Shown: in pieces, positions 10,578-22,600 of the stretch
Layout of the letters: every line of letters begins with the position of its first letter
Position numbering within the stretch: position 1 is the stretch's first letter
Assembly: GCA_018881555.1 (NCBI GenBank)
Contig: JACAXG010000002.1
Span: 16,858,077 to 16,922,076 of the forward strand
Reading direction: 5' to 3'
DNA from: Amblyornis subalaris
Taxonomy: Eukaryota > Chordata > Aves > Passeriformes > Ptilonorhynchidae
Length of the DNA stretch: 64,000 bases
Translations under genes and position numbers: made by a program
Notes under the pieces: model-generated
The model's input: the letters and a program-made list of their open reading frames with translations, nothing else
What the model was told of the DNA's origin: nothing
Database searches by the model: none

Positions 10578-13500
10578 GTAAGCGGCAGTGCTCTGGGGAA
10601 GGCTGGAGTCAGACAAGCCAAATCACAGCGCTTTGGAAAGCATGTGCTCACCCTGTCTTTGATTCTTTAGCATACACACACACATCCCCTACCAACAACA
10701 ACAAATGCTGCCTGCTGGCTTTTAATATGGGACCCTAATAACTCTTTTAAGAATCTGTGTGCTGGTCATCTGTTGTGTAATATTCTCATTGAAAATTGCA
10801 GCCAAGCTACCCCTGAAACTGGTTCGGTACCAATTCGCAAACAGTTAAATTTTCACACAATTTGAACAGCATCTGAATAAGCATATTTAAACTGTGGGGT
10901 AGTTCTCCGTGCCAATTTCTAGGCTGCTGTTTGCCAGGACCATTCATTGCCTCTGGCTCAGAGATTAAAGTGCCTCGGTTGTCCAATAAATAGCTTTAAA
11001 AAAGTAAAGGGAAAAAAAAAACCCAACAAATTCCTGGAAATGTGTTTAATTATTTCTTTTTGTTTTCCCTTTGGTTATGAAATTGCTTTATTCTTTTTGT
11101 GAGTTTGTAGTATTCCCGACTTCCTAAATTCTTAAAAACTCTGGTGTGTTAAGGAAGTAATGGTAGAACTGTCAAGCAAGCTTGACAGAAGGGTGGCTAT
11201 AGCTTAAATTAACTTTTGTTTATCTGGGACAGTATCTTCACTGGTAGCTAGCCGTGCGAGTCTGTCCTATCCTTGTCCCTGGAGTGGGTACATTCTTTGT
11301 TGTTGTTTCAGAAGGGCTGGAAAGAAATGAGCCTGGATGAGCAATTTGGTTTTGTGTTTACTCTTTCGTATAGAGTAGCTATTATAGCTAGGTGTGATGT
11401 TCGGTAGCGTAACAACCCAAGGGACAACCCTTCATTTCTCCTTGTGCTGAGACTTGTGGTACAGCAACTATTACCTGTGCTTCTGCTTTGGCTAAACATA
11501 CTGACCACAGAGCTGAAAAGAAGAGGTACACTCATCCGTGCCTATCAAATATTTCCTTCCAGAGCAGGTACTTGTTTAATCCCGCATACAGAAATAGGGC
11601 TGGACCCCCACCTGAAGGGTGTTGACACCATGGAATTTAGCTTAGCAGTGCCTAATAGAGTGCCAAGTAGGTTTGGTAAGAGGTTAAAGCTAAATTCTCC
11701 TTAAAATCACTCTTCTCTTCCCATCTGCCCTGCCCTGCCCTGCAGAACTTTGGCAGAGAAAGGTCATGCTCCAGAAAAAAAGTGTGAAACCTAGTTTTGT
11801 GTTATTGCATCGTTAGATAGGTCTTACTTTGGCGTGAAGAGNGAAATAAAGCTGTGCCTCTGCTGTGTGATATGGGAGATTTCTTGGTTGAAGGATGAGC
11901 TTGCAGCGTGACAGCTCGGGTCAGTCCTCAGCAGCCGGCTGATGACTGATTGGCTGCTGAGGCTGCTTGCTCTCTCTGCCCCTGTCGAGTCCTTCTGCTG
12001 TGGCTGGAGACATCCAAAGAGCTTTCAAAATTCCCAGCACTCTGTTTGGAAACACCAAGGTGTAATTTCCTTACTCTCTAGCTCAGGTCAGTGAATCAGA
12101 AGGATTGCTGCCATCTCTGTATAAGAGGTGGGGGAAGAGAGAAGTTGTTGAAAGATTGCTGGTTCTTCCTTGTAAAATGTGACCCGTGCAGCTCCCTGCT
12201 AGTGGGAGTCTGAATATAGGACATCCTCCTTTTGTTCTCCAAAGCTCCCCCCGGTCTTTCATTTGTGCTGAATTGCATCTACCCTAAGGAGCAATAGGAG
12301 GTTTTAAACCCTGACTATCTCTAAGGTAGCTCTGAAAGAAAGGGCCAATATGATGGGCTTTTTTGCCCACCTTCTGTGAAGGCTACAGTCTGGTGAATGT
12401 ATGGACAGGTCACTCATTTTCTACTCGTCTGCAGGGTGAAGCAGTTGTAAATGGCATAATCCGCTTGCGCTCTAGCAACTTCTGAAGTGAAACACTATTT
12501 TTTTTTCTGCCTGCCATCCAAGTTTGACTTTGTGGGGTCAGGACTGGGTGTGTATGTTGCTCCTGCATATCAGTGTTTGTGGGTCAGGGAGGAAGCCTGA
12601 TTCTGGTTTTGACTTCATGGAAAACCACTGGAGTCCTGACAGCTCGGTAGGGTGGGTTTTTTTCACTTGCAAAAGGATGAGGTAAGACTTCGGGGGATGC
12701 ATGTGTGCATGTTTGCCAGTGGGTTTCAGATGTGAGCTGTCTTCATTGTTAACTTTGGGAGAGCTGTGGCTTCATCTGGTTGAGAGTTTTAAAAGCTGAG
12801 TCAGTTTATTGTCAAAAAACATATATAATATATTGCTTGTGAAATGCTAATACTGTCATGATTAGATCATGAAATCCTAGTGCTGTCATGATTAGTATTA
12901 TATCTCCGGTTGGAGCAGGAAAAGTACTGCGTGCTTGCTTAGGAGGGAGGAAGTACGGCCACTGCTGTTTGGGGAGGGTTGCTTTTTCTGCATCTTCTCC
13001 TTGCATGCTTTGTTGTGCGAGTAGCTCCTCTTTAAAGGTTTATGCAATTTGCAAGGGAACCCATGACACGTCATCGTACTCTTGTTTATTCTTGGATCTT
13101 GATCAGGGACTTTTCTGAACAACACATTTTTTGTTATGAGTTCACAGAATGTGTCAGCATTTTAAAAAATGAATTACTACTGCTCATAACATTTTAGGCT
13201 GTTAGATTTACATGAAGTCATTTATTTATTGCTTTGCGTGAATTATTTATCCTTTCCTCGAGTTTTGGCAATTGTCAAAAAACTATGAAACGCAGTGTCG
13301 GGCTCATGCTCTAGAAGGCCATATGTGAATGATCTTTTCATGCAGACATTTAAAAACTTTTTTTCAATAATTTTCCCTTTGGTCTTGGTGTTTAAAGCCC
13401 AAACAGCCCTTCTTGATATAAAGTGCCAGTTACTCTGCTGTCTTGAATATGACTAGTGTCTCATCCTGGTCTGTGAGCTTTGACAGAGGAAAACATATCT

Positions 13501-16500
13501 CAGCAAACCACCCATTACTGTTGCGTTTCTCTGATAAGGCCATTTCTTAGAGACAGACCCTGAATCAGTGATTTTGGTGAAAGCAGTGATTTTGAGCTGT
13601 TACAAACTGTGCCTCAGACGCTTTTTCTCCCCTATTGCATCTTTTTTTTTTAATGTTGTCACCGAGGAAGCCATCTGAAAGCATTCTATTTTGTGGCATC
13701 ACTTTTAGAAAACTGGTCACTGAACAAAGGGGTAAAAATTACGTAACTGTAGAACTAGTAGTTAAAAGAAAATTAAAATTGGTGTTATTCCAGGACACAT
13801 GGTGGCCCGCCCTATTTGTGTGTGGAGAATATTGCTGTTTTAATGAAGCCAATAAGAGTTTGTTCGGTGTTTCGGTTTTTTTAAGCAGTTTAGTGGTCCC
13901 ATTGCAAAATACCCTCCCCTTGCAGAATTAGCAGGAGTCGTTGTTTACTTCAGTGCCGTCTCCCCAGACAAAGATGCAGGAGCGCTGATCTTCCAAAGTG
14001 CCATCTCAGATCAGATTTGGGACCGGAGCCCATCCTCCTCGTGCCCAGGGGCCGCGGGCAGGCCGAGATGTGCTGACCGGGCCAGGCGGGCCCCAGGCGT
14101 GCCCGGCCCCCGGCGCCGCATTAGGACCCTGGTCAGTTCCAGGGCGGCCGTCCCGGGCTGCCGCCGGCCCCGGGCTGCCGCCGGTCCCGGGCTCCCCCCG
14201 CCGGGCCGCCCCACCGGCGGCCGCGCTGTCCCCGCCGGCGCGCCCGGGCGCCGCTCGCAGCCGGCCCCGCCGGGCGCACCCCGGCCCGCTCGGGCAGCGG
14301 GCAGCGGCTGGGGCTGACGCCGGGCCGCGCCTTCCTGCTGGAAATGCTGCTGTAGTGAGAGGAGGGACGCGGCGGAGTGCTGGGAGCTTTGAAGGGAGAC
14401 GGGGTAAGCGCCTGTGGAGAGGAACTTGCGGAGGAAGCAGCGCGTGGCTGCCGTGCGGCGCAGTCCGGGCAGCGGCAGAAGGGCTCTGTCTTTGGGGAGC
14501 GCGCCCGCGCCGGGCTCCCTGCGGCTCCCGGGAAGGGCTCCCCGCCTGGCGGAGCGCAGCGGCGCGCTGGAGGACACCTGGCGGACACAGCTCCGAAGTG
14601 CCGCTCTGGCACAGCCCTTCGGCAGCCCGCGGGCGGCTCGCCCCCGGCTCCGGACCCGGAGCTGCGCCGCTGTCCTGTCTACCCGTCCTCGGCAGCTCCC
14701 TGCGTCCCGGCCTCTTGTTAAGCCACCCCCGCTAAGGTGCGGCGGGGCAGGAGCCCCTTTTGGCTGCGGCAGGGGGGCTGCCTGCAGCCTGGAGCTAGGC
14801 TGCCTTGGTACTGCTGGCAGCCTTCTCCTTGAGGGTGCCCCTCATCGACCTCGGCAGCTGAGCTTGTGGGGACACAGTGGAGGCCGAGAATTGTTGACCA
14901 GAAAGCCACCGTCAGTTAAAAGTCATCTGGACGGCTTTAGTCTGGTTTAGCAAAATTTCAGTGTTGGCACACATGGATGTGCAGAACATCTTCTGTCAAA
15001 ATAACTTTCTGAGGGGTACAGGGTGAGAAATCATCTTTGTGTTCAGCTACGCTGGGGAAGAAGCAAACGCTGTCTGTAAGGTGGATATCAAAAAGTCTCT
15101 GCTGTGTCAGAGACTGTTTCAAGTTGACTAGTTCAAGGAGTGATTTCTAGAGATTCTGAGAATTTCATTAAAGTTGTTTTAATTAAGGCCAAGATATTTT
15201 TAAAACCATGAAAAAACTCAAGCTATCATGCACTTAAACTGGTAGAGTGTGCTTGTAGCTTGGTTGTGAACTTTTCTTGAGAGGGCAGATGGATGTAAAT
15301 GAAGATATATAAGGAAAATGAGAAGAACATCTGCCTTTTTCAGCTCTCTATGAGACATGTACAAGCAAGACAAAAATAAAACTGAGCCACTGAGTTTGTT
15401 TCAGCATATGGTAGGTGTAGGAAAATTTCTGGAAGTCCCTCTTCTCTGTCTTCAGTCCAGATGCACAGATCAATGGAGCATTTAACTACCTCTACTGTTG
15501 ATGTTTTAATTTTTTTTTTTTAGTGTGCTGAAACACATGTTGAAATGCAAACGAGTACAAACAGCCACCATGTACACCCAGCAATCTGTTTCCAGGTGAT
15601 TCCTTGAATCCATGGCTGTTATTTGTCCCCTTTATTTCGACATTTAACATGAAATTATGCTAGATGTTTGTTGTTTACTGGGATTTTTAATCTTGACCAG
15701 TACACAGGCAAGGATTTCTCAGTCTGCCTCTCACTTATACATTAAGGGTCATACAATGGAAGAAAATGTAGCATGAGAAAATCAGAAGACTTAGCTTATT
15801 TGTGAACTGCTGTCTACATACAGGTCAGGGTTTTTACCACCCTTTGCTGCGAAGGACTGTTAAAACAAAAAGAAAAGCTCACTTCAGTGAACTGTCTGTA
15901 GGGTCTGATGAGTGCTAATATGCTTTGGTAAGGACATTGATTCCTCGCGGGGTACAGATTGCAGTGATCCCAGCTCTCAGTCTTCCTCAGCTACTTCTGG
16001 TGTTCCTGTCTTGTTCTGAAATCCTGATGAGCAAAAAGACAAGTGGCAAGATGTGTGAAAGGGATGTGTTTAATACATTTTGCCATGAGAGTTTGGTTAT
16101 AACACCAAATTAATGGGCTTTTTATCTTTCTTTTTTCCCACTATCTGAGCAGCAGGATAAATCTTGCAAAGGCTTGGGGGTTTTGGTTTACAAAATTGTT
16201 GGTTTTCTAACATTGTCTGGATACATTAAATTTAAGAAGATTGGTGAGAAACGGAGAGACAAAACCAATAACTCAGCAGTGTTTTGCAAAGGGTTACTCC
16301 AAGGCACGTTCTTCTGAATAATGATGAATTGCTTCCTGATTTGTGGTCAGTGACTTTTTTTGGTATAATTACTGTCAAGAAGGAAGCTGAACAACCAGAG
16401 TGCATTTCTTAGACCTAGCATAGTGGAGCATTTTCTTCAAAACCCTTACACCTTTTTGACCAAACTCACTTGATATATGTTACCGGAACTGCTGATTCCT

Positions 16501-16596
16501 TTTTGTACAAGAAGGTGACCTGTGAGTACATGTCCCAGAGCCATTTCATATTCTGTTTTGTATGCCACTGTATGCTGGTGAGAGAACTGTAGGTTG

Positions 16597-16659
<63 letters not shown>

Positions 16660-19600
16660 TGTTCTCCTTTTAGCTATCAGGGCGGGTATAGAGCGAAGAA
16701 TGGAGGGGGGTGTAGGGTGGTTTCATTTTGTTCTGGAGGAGCAGTCATTCCAGTTCCTAACTTATTAGAAAAGCAAGCTCTGTAGCAGTGAAGTGATTGA
16801 TAGATATTGCATACTTTTGTTTGCTGGAACTAGACTTTTGGGGGTTGCCTTTGATAGGAGAAATAACTTCTGAAGATATTTGACAGTCTCTGTAAATTTT
16901 GCTTACTGTTTCTTCTTGTGAATGTGTTTCCACAAAGCACATTTTTAAGGTGGTATTAATCACTGGCTTCCACATGTCTTGGTAAAATGCTAGTACCTAA
17001 CAAAGCTGATTGTATTGTAACCAACACAATTGTTAATTTATTTATTTCTGGTTGGCTGACCTGTCACAAAAAATTTATTGCATTGTTTGCTTTACCTTGT
17101 TACATTTGGGGGACAGGGGAGAAGAGGAAGACTTCTCTTTTTCTACTGGCAATGTACTGATCCTGTGCTGCTCTTCTTGTAGGTCACTGGAGTTATAAGC
17201 AAAGAGTACATCCCAAAAGGAACACGCTTTGGACCCCTGGTAGGAGAGATCTATACCAGTGATACGGTTCCCAAGAATGCGAACAGAAAATACTTTTGGC
17301 GGGTAAGCAGGAAAAAACAGCACCATGTTGTTGCAGTAAGCAGATCACTAAATGAGTACAGCTGAGAAGCTGGGTCACTTCCTGCTGCAGACCTGTGTGA
17401 TGCAGGGGACAGCCTCTGTACACGGCCAGGCCATGAACAGGGCCAGTGGGTGAATTAAGCCGAGAAAAGCCTGGCTGTCTTGGATGTAGGGACTGTGTGG
17501 GTGGAGAGAGCAGTGGAAATGCACAGCCCTTCCTGGCTCTGTCTTCCAAAATGTATCAGTGCTTGATTCTGTAAAGAAATAGTTCTGCTGCTTGCTGTAA
17601 GGGCAGGTTATTTTGCACTTCTTCACAGCGGAAGGTTATTCTAATTTATGCAAGTATCACGTCCTTGATTTTTCCCACTATGAAGAAGCTGTGAAAGGAC
17701 TGCATAAACTTTTACTCTGGAATTGTGATACATTCTGTGACATCTTTTCCTGGGTTTTGAATCGAACTGCTATAACATGGTAGTGGTAGTAAATTTTCCT
17801 AGTTCTCCTCAGAATTGTTAAAAGAGCAGCTCATGGATCTTAGCAAAGGGAAAAGAGACATACATCTGAGGTGGTGCCTAATTTGTACTCTATAGTACAT
17901 AAGTTAAGTTATAAGCTGGAAGGGAGCACCAGCCAATTTGTTTTGGCTTGGGCAGTCTGTGTTGAGGAATATCCTTCCAGTTTATCAGTTGACATAATCC
18001 TCATTTTCCTTACAGACCCATTATTAATTGTTAGACAACATTCCTTCAGCCCCATCTCCTTCCATGGATTTGTTTTGCTGCCTTCTAGCCATTTGCTGCC
18101 TTCTAGGTTGTGTCTAAATCCATGGATTTGGGACTGTGTCCAAGCCTCTGTGCTCAGGTGCCTTCCTGCCTGCCTTAGTAATATCCGAATCTCATATCCA
18201 GGTGAAACACAGGGCGAGCACCAGCGTTCTCCACACCCCTTTCTTCCTACCTAATTGAATCACTTTGGTTTTCTCAGACGGTCTTTGGACGAATTAATAC
18301 AGCATTGCTCAGGCACTTATTTGCATGAGCGATTTTACAAATCAGGCAACTGTTTTCACATTCACACGGCCACAAAATGGGGGGTTTTTTGCTGAATTTT
18401 TTGGGAGCTTGTGTCCAGTCTAGGAAGAGACCAGTACGCATGCCCTAGCCCCACCAGTTGTTCTTAAGACAGGAGACACAAGGAAGAGGGGCTGGTAACC
18501 ATCTTGCAGGACTTCATTCCTACATTGCAGTGAGAAAGATGACATCATTCTCATGATGTGATTTTAAGCTTTAATGCGGAGGGATCCTCAGAAATAATAT
18601 CCTAGGAGCCATCTAAGCATCATTAAATTCCCTGTTATAATCTCTTGATTCGTTCAAGACAGACTGCTGCACTGAAAATTAATTCCTTCCTAGGGGTCTG
18701 ACACAGGCTTGCATATGCAAAGGAAATTGTGGGAGATAACTTCCCACATGTTATTAAAGGCATCCTGGGCTTGCTGGCAGGAGCGGGAACATCTGCTCTG
18801 CGCCCGGCCCTGCCCGCGCGAGGGGAGCGGGGCCGCCCGGGCCGCGTCACTTCTGGGAACCGCGCCGTGACTCAGCACATCTGGTCGCGCCTTCCCCAGA
18901 ATAGGTGGGAGCCTGGTGGGTGCCTTTGCCGGGGAGTCGGAGCTGCGGCCTTGACGTGGGAGCGGTGGAGGGCTGGTTTGGAAAGTGGCGGCAGGCGTCA
19001 AGCGCCAGAGCCCCGCGTTCCTGGAAGTTTGCGAGGCGGGGTGAGCAGAGAAACCCGAAGGCTTCTCTTGATGCAGCACAACTCGCCCGGCTCCCTTCCA
19101 TTTTCTCATAACAAACACACCGCAAAATCTCTCGCAAGCTGCTTTGATGAGGCCACATGTATTTCCCCCTTCTCAGTTTACAGGAAGTTACTCTTAAAGA
19201 AAGTGATTCTGGTGTTTACGGTCCGCGTTAAAGGGCCAGGCCACCTCGCCTCTCCCCGCCGGCGAGCAGAAGAAGGGTCCCGGCCGGCCAGGGAAGTGTG
19301 AGAGAGAGCGGTGTGGGCACACGGGCAGGGACACCCTGAGGAGTGTTTTCGTCCGAGATAAGCTCTGTCTCCCCTTTGGAAAAGCATTTCCTGCTCAGCG
19401 AGGTGCCTCGCTGGGGCAAGCTGCTCCTGCTTCAAGGTCTGGCTTTTGCCTGGTCGTCTGTTTTGAGAAAACCGGGAACCTCATTTCATCCAGCGCAGAG
19501 CTAGTTCCCCCCGAGAGTAAGCGATGTGTTTTTAGCAAATATGTTTCCTGGACTTCTCTTGATTTTATTTTTTTTAATAATTCTCTTATTCTTACCATTT

Positions 19601-22600
19601 CAAGAAACAGTAACTTCTGTCAGTGTTTGAGATTTCATTCCCCCGAAACCGCTGAGCAGTTTTTAGATTCGTGTTTTCTTGCCCCTCTGTGGACAAGTCA
19701 GAACATGTCCCTTGACAGGAAAAGTGACTTCTCATGGGCTAGCCCCTCTCCAGGTCTTCCTTCAGTTATGGCAGGTGAATTTCATCTTTGCCTCACCCAA
19801 CCTTCATACAAAAGCGTTACAGATCAACTATGAGCAAGTGTTGCTTTAGGACTCTGGGGAGGTGCAGAATGTTTGCATAGTTTAAACCTTTGGGTGGAGG
19901 TGGTAGGAAACTGCAAGTACAGAGGCCATAGAAAGAGGCGAGAAAAGACTCTGACGTAGCGCAGCCAGTCAGTCTTATACACAGGTGACTCAAAGCATTA
20001 ATGCAAGCATGCACTCAGACCTGCAGTCATCAACATCACCCACTTGTTGATCATAGCACCAGGAAAAGGAGTCTAAGGTAGACTGTTCACACAGGGAGAG
20101 TACTCTGCATTTCAGATTTTGGGTCTTGTTTTCCCAAACTAGCAGAGACACAGGCTAAGATGAAATGGGAAAGGTGACTATGGACTTACCTTTGAATGCC
20201 TTCTTAACTCAGAGGATGTCATAGTTGGAAAGGCAGGAACACAGCTTGAACTCTTATTGCAGTAATATCTGCTTGTTTAAAAAAAAAAAAAAAGCTTATC
20301 ATTTTTCCTCTCTGGACTCTGTGCGTACATGTTGAGATATATAGAGATATATATATATGTATGTATGTATTCATAGGCGCTTCCACTCTGTTCCAGATCT
20401 ATTCAAGTGGTGAGCTTCACCACTTCATTGATGGATTTAATGAGGACAAGAGCAACTGGATGCGTTATGTAAACCCTGGCTACTCTGTTCAGGAACAGAA
20501 CTTGGCTGCTTGTCAAAATGGAATGAACATCTACTTCTATACCATCAAGCCCATCCCTGCCAACCAAGAGCTGCTTGTGTGGTATTGCCGAGACTTTGCA
20601 GAGAGGCTGCACTATCCCTCCTCCAGAGAGCTGACAATGATGAACCTCAGTAAGTGGATTACAGTATAAACAAGGAATGCTAGTAATGTCTCTTCTACCT
20701 ATACGATCTAATAATAAGTTGTATAATTACACAGCTGCATCATCTGTTGTGTCACAGGAGGTAGCTTGGAGTGGAAAAGGGGAATTAAAAAACCCAACAC
20801 AAGAGAATGAGTTCCTTGTGCCTGTTCAAATGTAAATAGATTATAAAATCTGAACAGTTGCTGGTTTACAATCTGAGTCTTATTTGTTGAAATTCTGGAC
20901 AGACAACCTGACCTCTGTCTTCAAAACCGTAGCTGTTGGTTCACTCAGACTTTCTAGTTTCAGATCTCACGGTGTGTTGAGCAGAAGTCTGCCTTGGTAG
21001 CATGTACTAAAGGCTGTCCAGTCATGCTCCCAAAGGGCTGCCCTCACTGTACCAGGAAGTGGCAATGTGCCATGACTCTGTCTAGGTGTCTGACAAAATA
21101 CATGTTTACTACATAATGCACTTTGTGCCTTGTATCTACACGTATTTATCTTATGGGAGCAAACCTCCTGTGGTCTTCTCATCTGGTTACTTGTGTCTTA
21201 AGGTCAGTGTACTTTGTCCCCATTTCTTGGCTTTGTATTGCAACTTTCATTTTCTGTTCAAAAATAGAAGCATTGGTAGCGGAGGGAATACTGTTTCCAG
21301 GAGTTTATCTCTGTATTCCTCTGTGGTTCTGACCATTTCCAGCCTCGGTGCTTTACTTCTAGCCTAATCACTGCCTGGCACCTCACCCAGACCCCTTCAA
21401 GAGAGGGAAAGGTTACTGCTGACTTCTCAGTGGAGTCTTAGGCTGCCTCCCCTCCTGCTAGCTGCTCCAAAAGAGAGCAGAGCATTCTTTTGTCTGCCAG
21501 TAACTACACTGAAACTTGAAGGGAAAACTGCAAGCAGGTTTTTGTTTTATTTTTTTAATAAAAAGAACTATTTACAGTTTTTTTGACAAGAAATGGGTTA
21601 TAAAATGTCAGTGTTACTTTAGGGATCATTAGAGCTAAAATGTCATCCCATATCATAAAAATGTTATCACACATTCAGATTAATCAAAAGTATATATGTC
21701 CTCTGTGAATGTCATCCCTTCACTAGGCTTTTGTCTTTCCCTACAAATTAATAGAAGAGAACTTGTTGTCTCTTACTGGCAGAGGGAAAAGGGAGGGAAT
21801 GTCTTATGCAGCTATATTCTCTATTCGAAAACCATCTCACTGATTCTGTCATCTTTGCACATATGTCATTTCACCACTCTCTGTGCGGTTTTATTTCCTG
21901 ATATGATGAACTGTTGGCTTTTTGGGGGAGACTTGCAGGTGAGATGAGACAACAGCATTTAGGGCTCCAGTGGATGAGGAGTTTGCAAAGATTTAGCCAG
22001 ACACATTTGGCCACTAGCTAGAGGGATACACAAACGCAGGGTTGGTTTCCTGCATCTGCTGGCACCTTAGGCTTCCTTGCAGAAGTAGCAAGGAATGCAT
22101 TTGTAAAGTGTTTGTTACTGTCTCCAGTTACTCTTATTCAGGTCAAAACTAGGGGTGTCTGGGCGTGGCAGAATAACTGATTTTAGTAAAAGTAGGCTCA
22201 ATACAAGGAATTAAAGAAATGGGAACTTAGGGCACAATGTTGTAGTTCAGCCTTAACATTCGCAGTATTTCCAGATGCTGAGTTTGAAATAGCTATTCTT
22301 CTTTTTTAAGATAATTATATTTAAACCATTTAGAAATTTTATGTGAGCTCCTTCCACCTAAAGAAAATAGCGCCTCAGAAAAATGAGAGGAGGTTCTCAC
22401 ATTTATTTCTTTTCCCCTCATTTTTGTGACAGACACATTCAGGCCTAAAGCCTGCAGTTAGGCCAAAAACCCTACAGGTACCATAAGGATTGAGGTTTTT
22501 TGAAGTTAACACTTTTTTGAAAAGTGTGGAAAAAAATCCAGAAGTCTCCCAAAGATCCTTATTTGCCGAAGGCCCTGTAGCAATGGTGCAAGCTACAAGA

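Larger units (their letters stand above)
10578..17182 (+). other. PRDM1: PRDM1 intron 2
   Basis: 6.6 kb with no coding gene. It contains one undetermined base (N at 11842), an 11-bp inverted repeat (11926-11962) and a 25-bp imperfect duplication (12841-12895). It also holds a second CpG island (about 13998-14790) and a run of 60 T (16599-16658). It ends in a T-rich tract and the acceptor CTTGTAG. Confidence 0.85.
17303..20396 (+). other. PRDM1: PRDM1 intron 3
   Basis: 3.1 kb with no coding gene. A CpG-rich patch at about 18780-19290 stands out from AT-rich surroundings and may be an internal promoter. A poly(A) run lies at 20279-20293, and an (AT)n/(GTAT)n tract ends 25 bases before the acceptor CTGTTCCAG. 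Confidence 0.85.

Noticed and set aside
13998..14735. 245-codon open frame in the intron 2 CpG island
   Set aside because: Low-complexity Pro/Ala/Arg/Gly composition, overlapped by equally long frames on both strands, which is typical of GC-rich non-coding DNA.
16599..16658. poly(A) tail of a processed pseudogene on the - strand
   Set aside because: No AATAAA, no cDNA-like body and no matching flanking duplication were found on either side.
16562..16785. Phe-rich open frames over the poly(T) run
   Set aside because: Translation of a homopolymer, not a protein.
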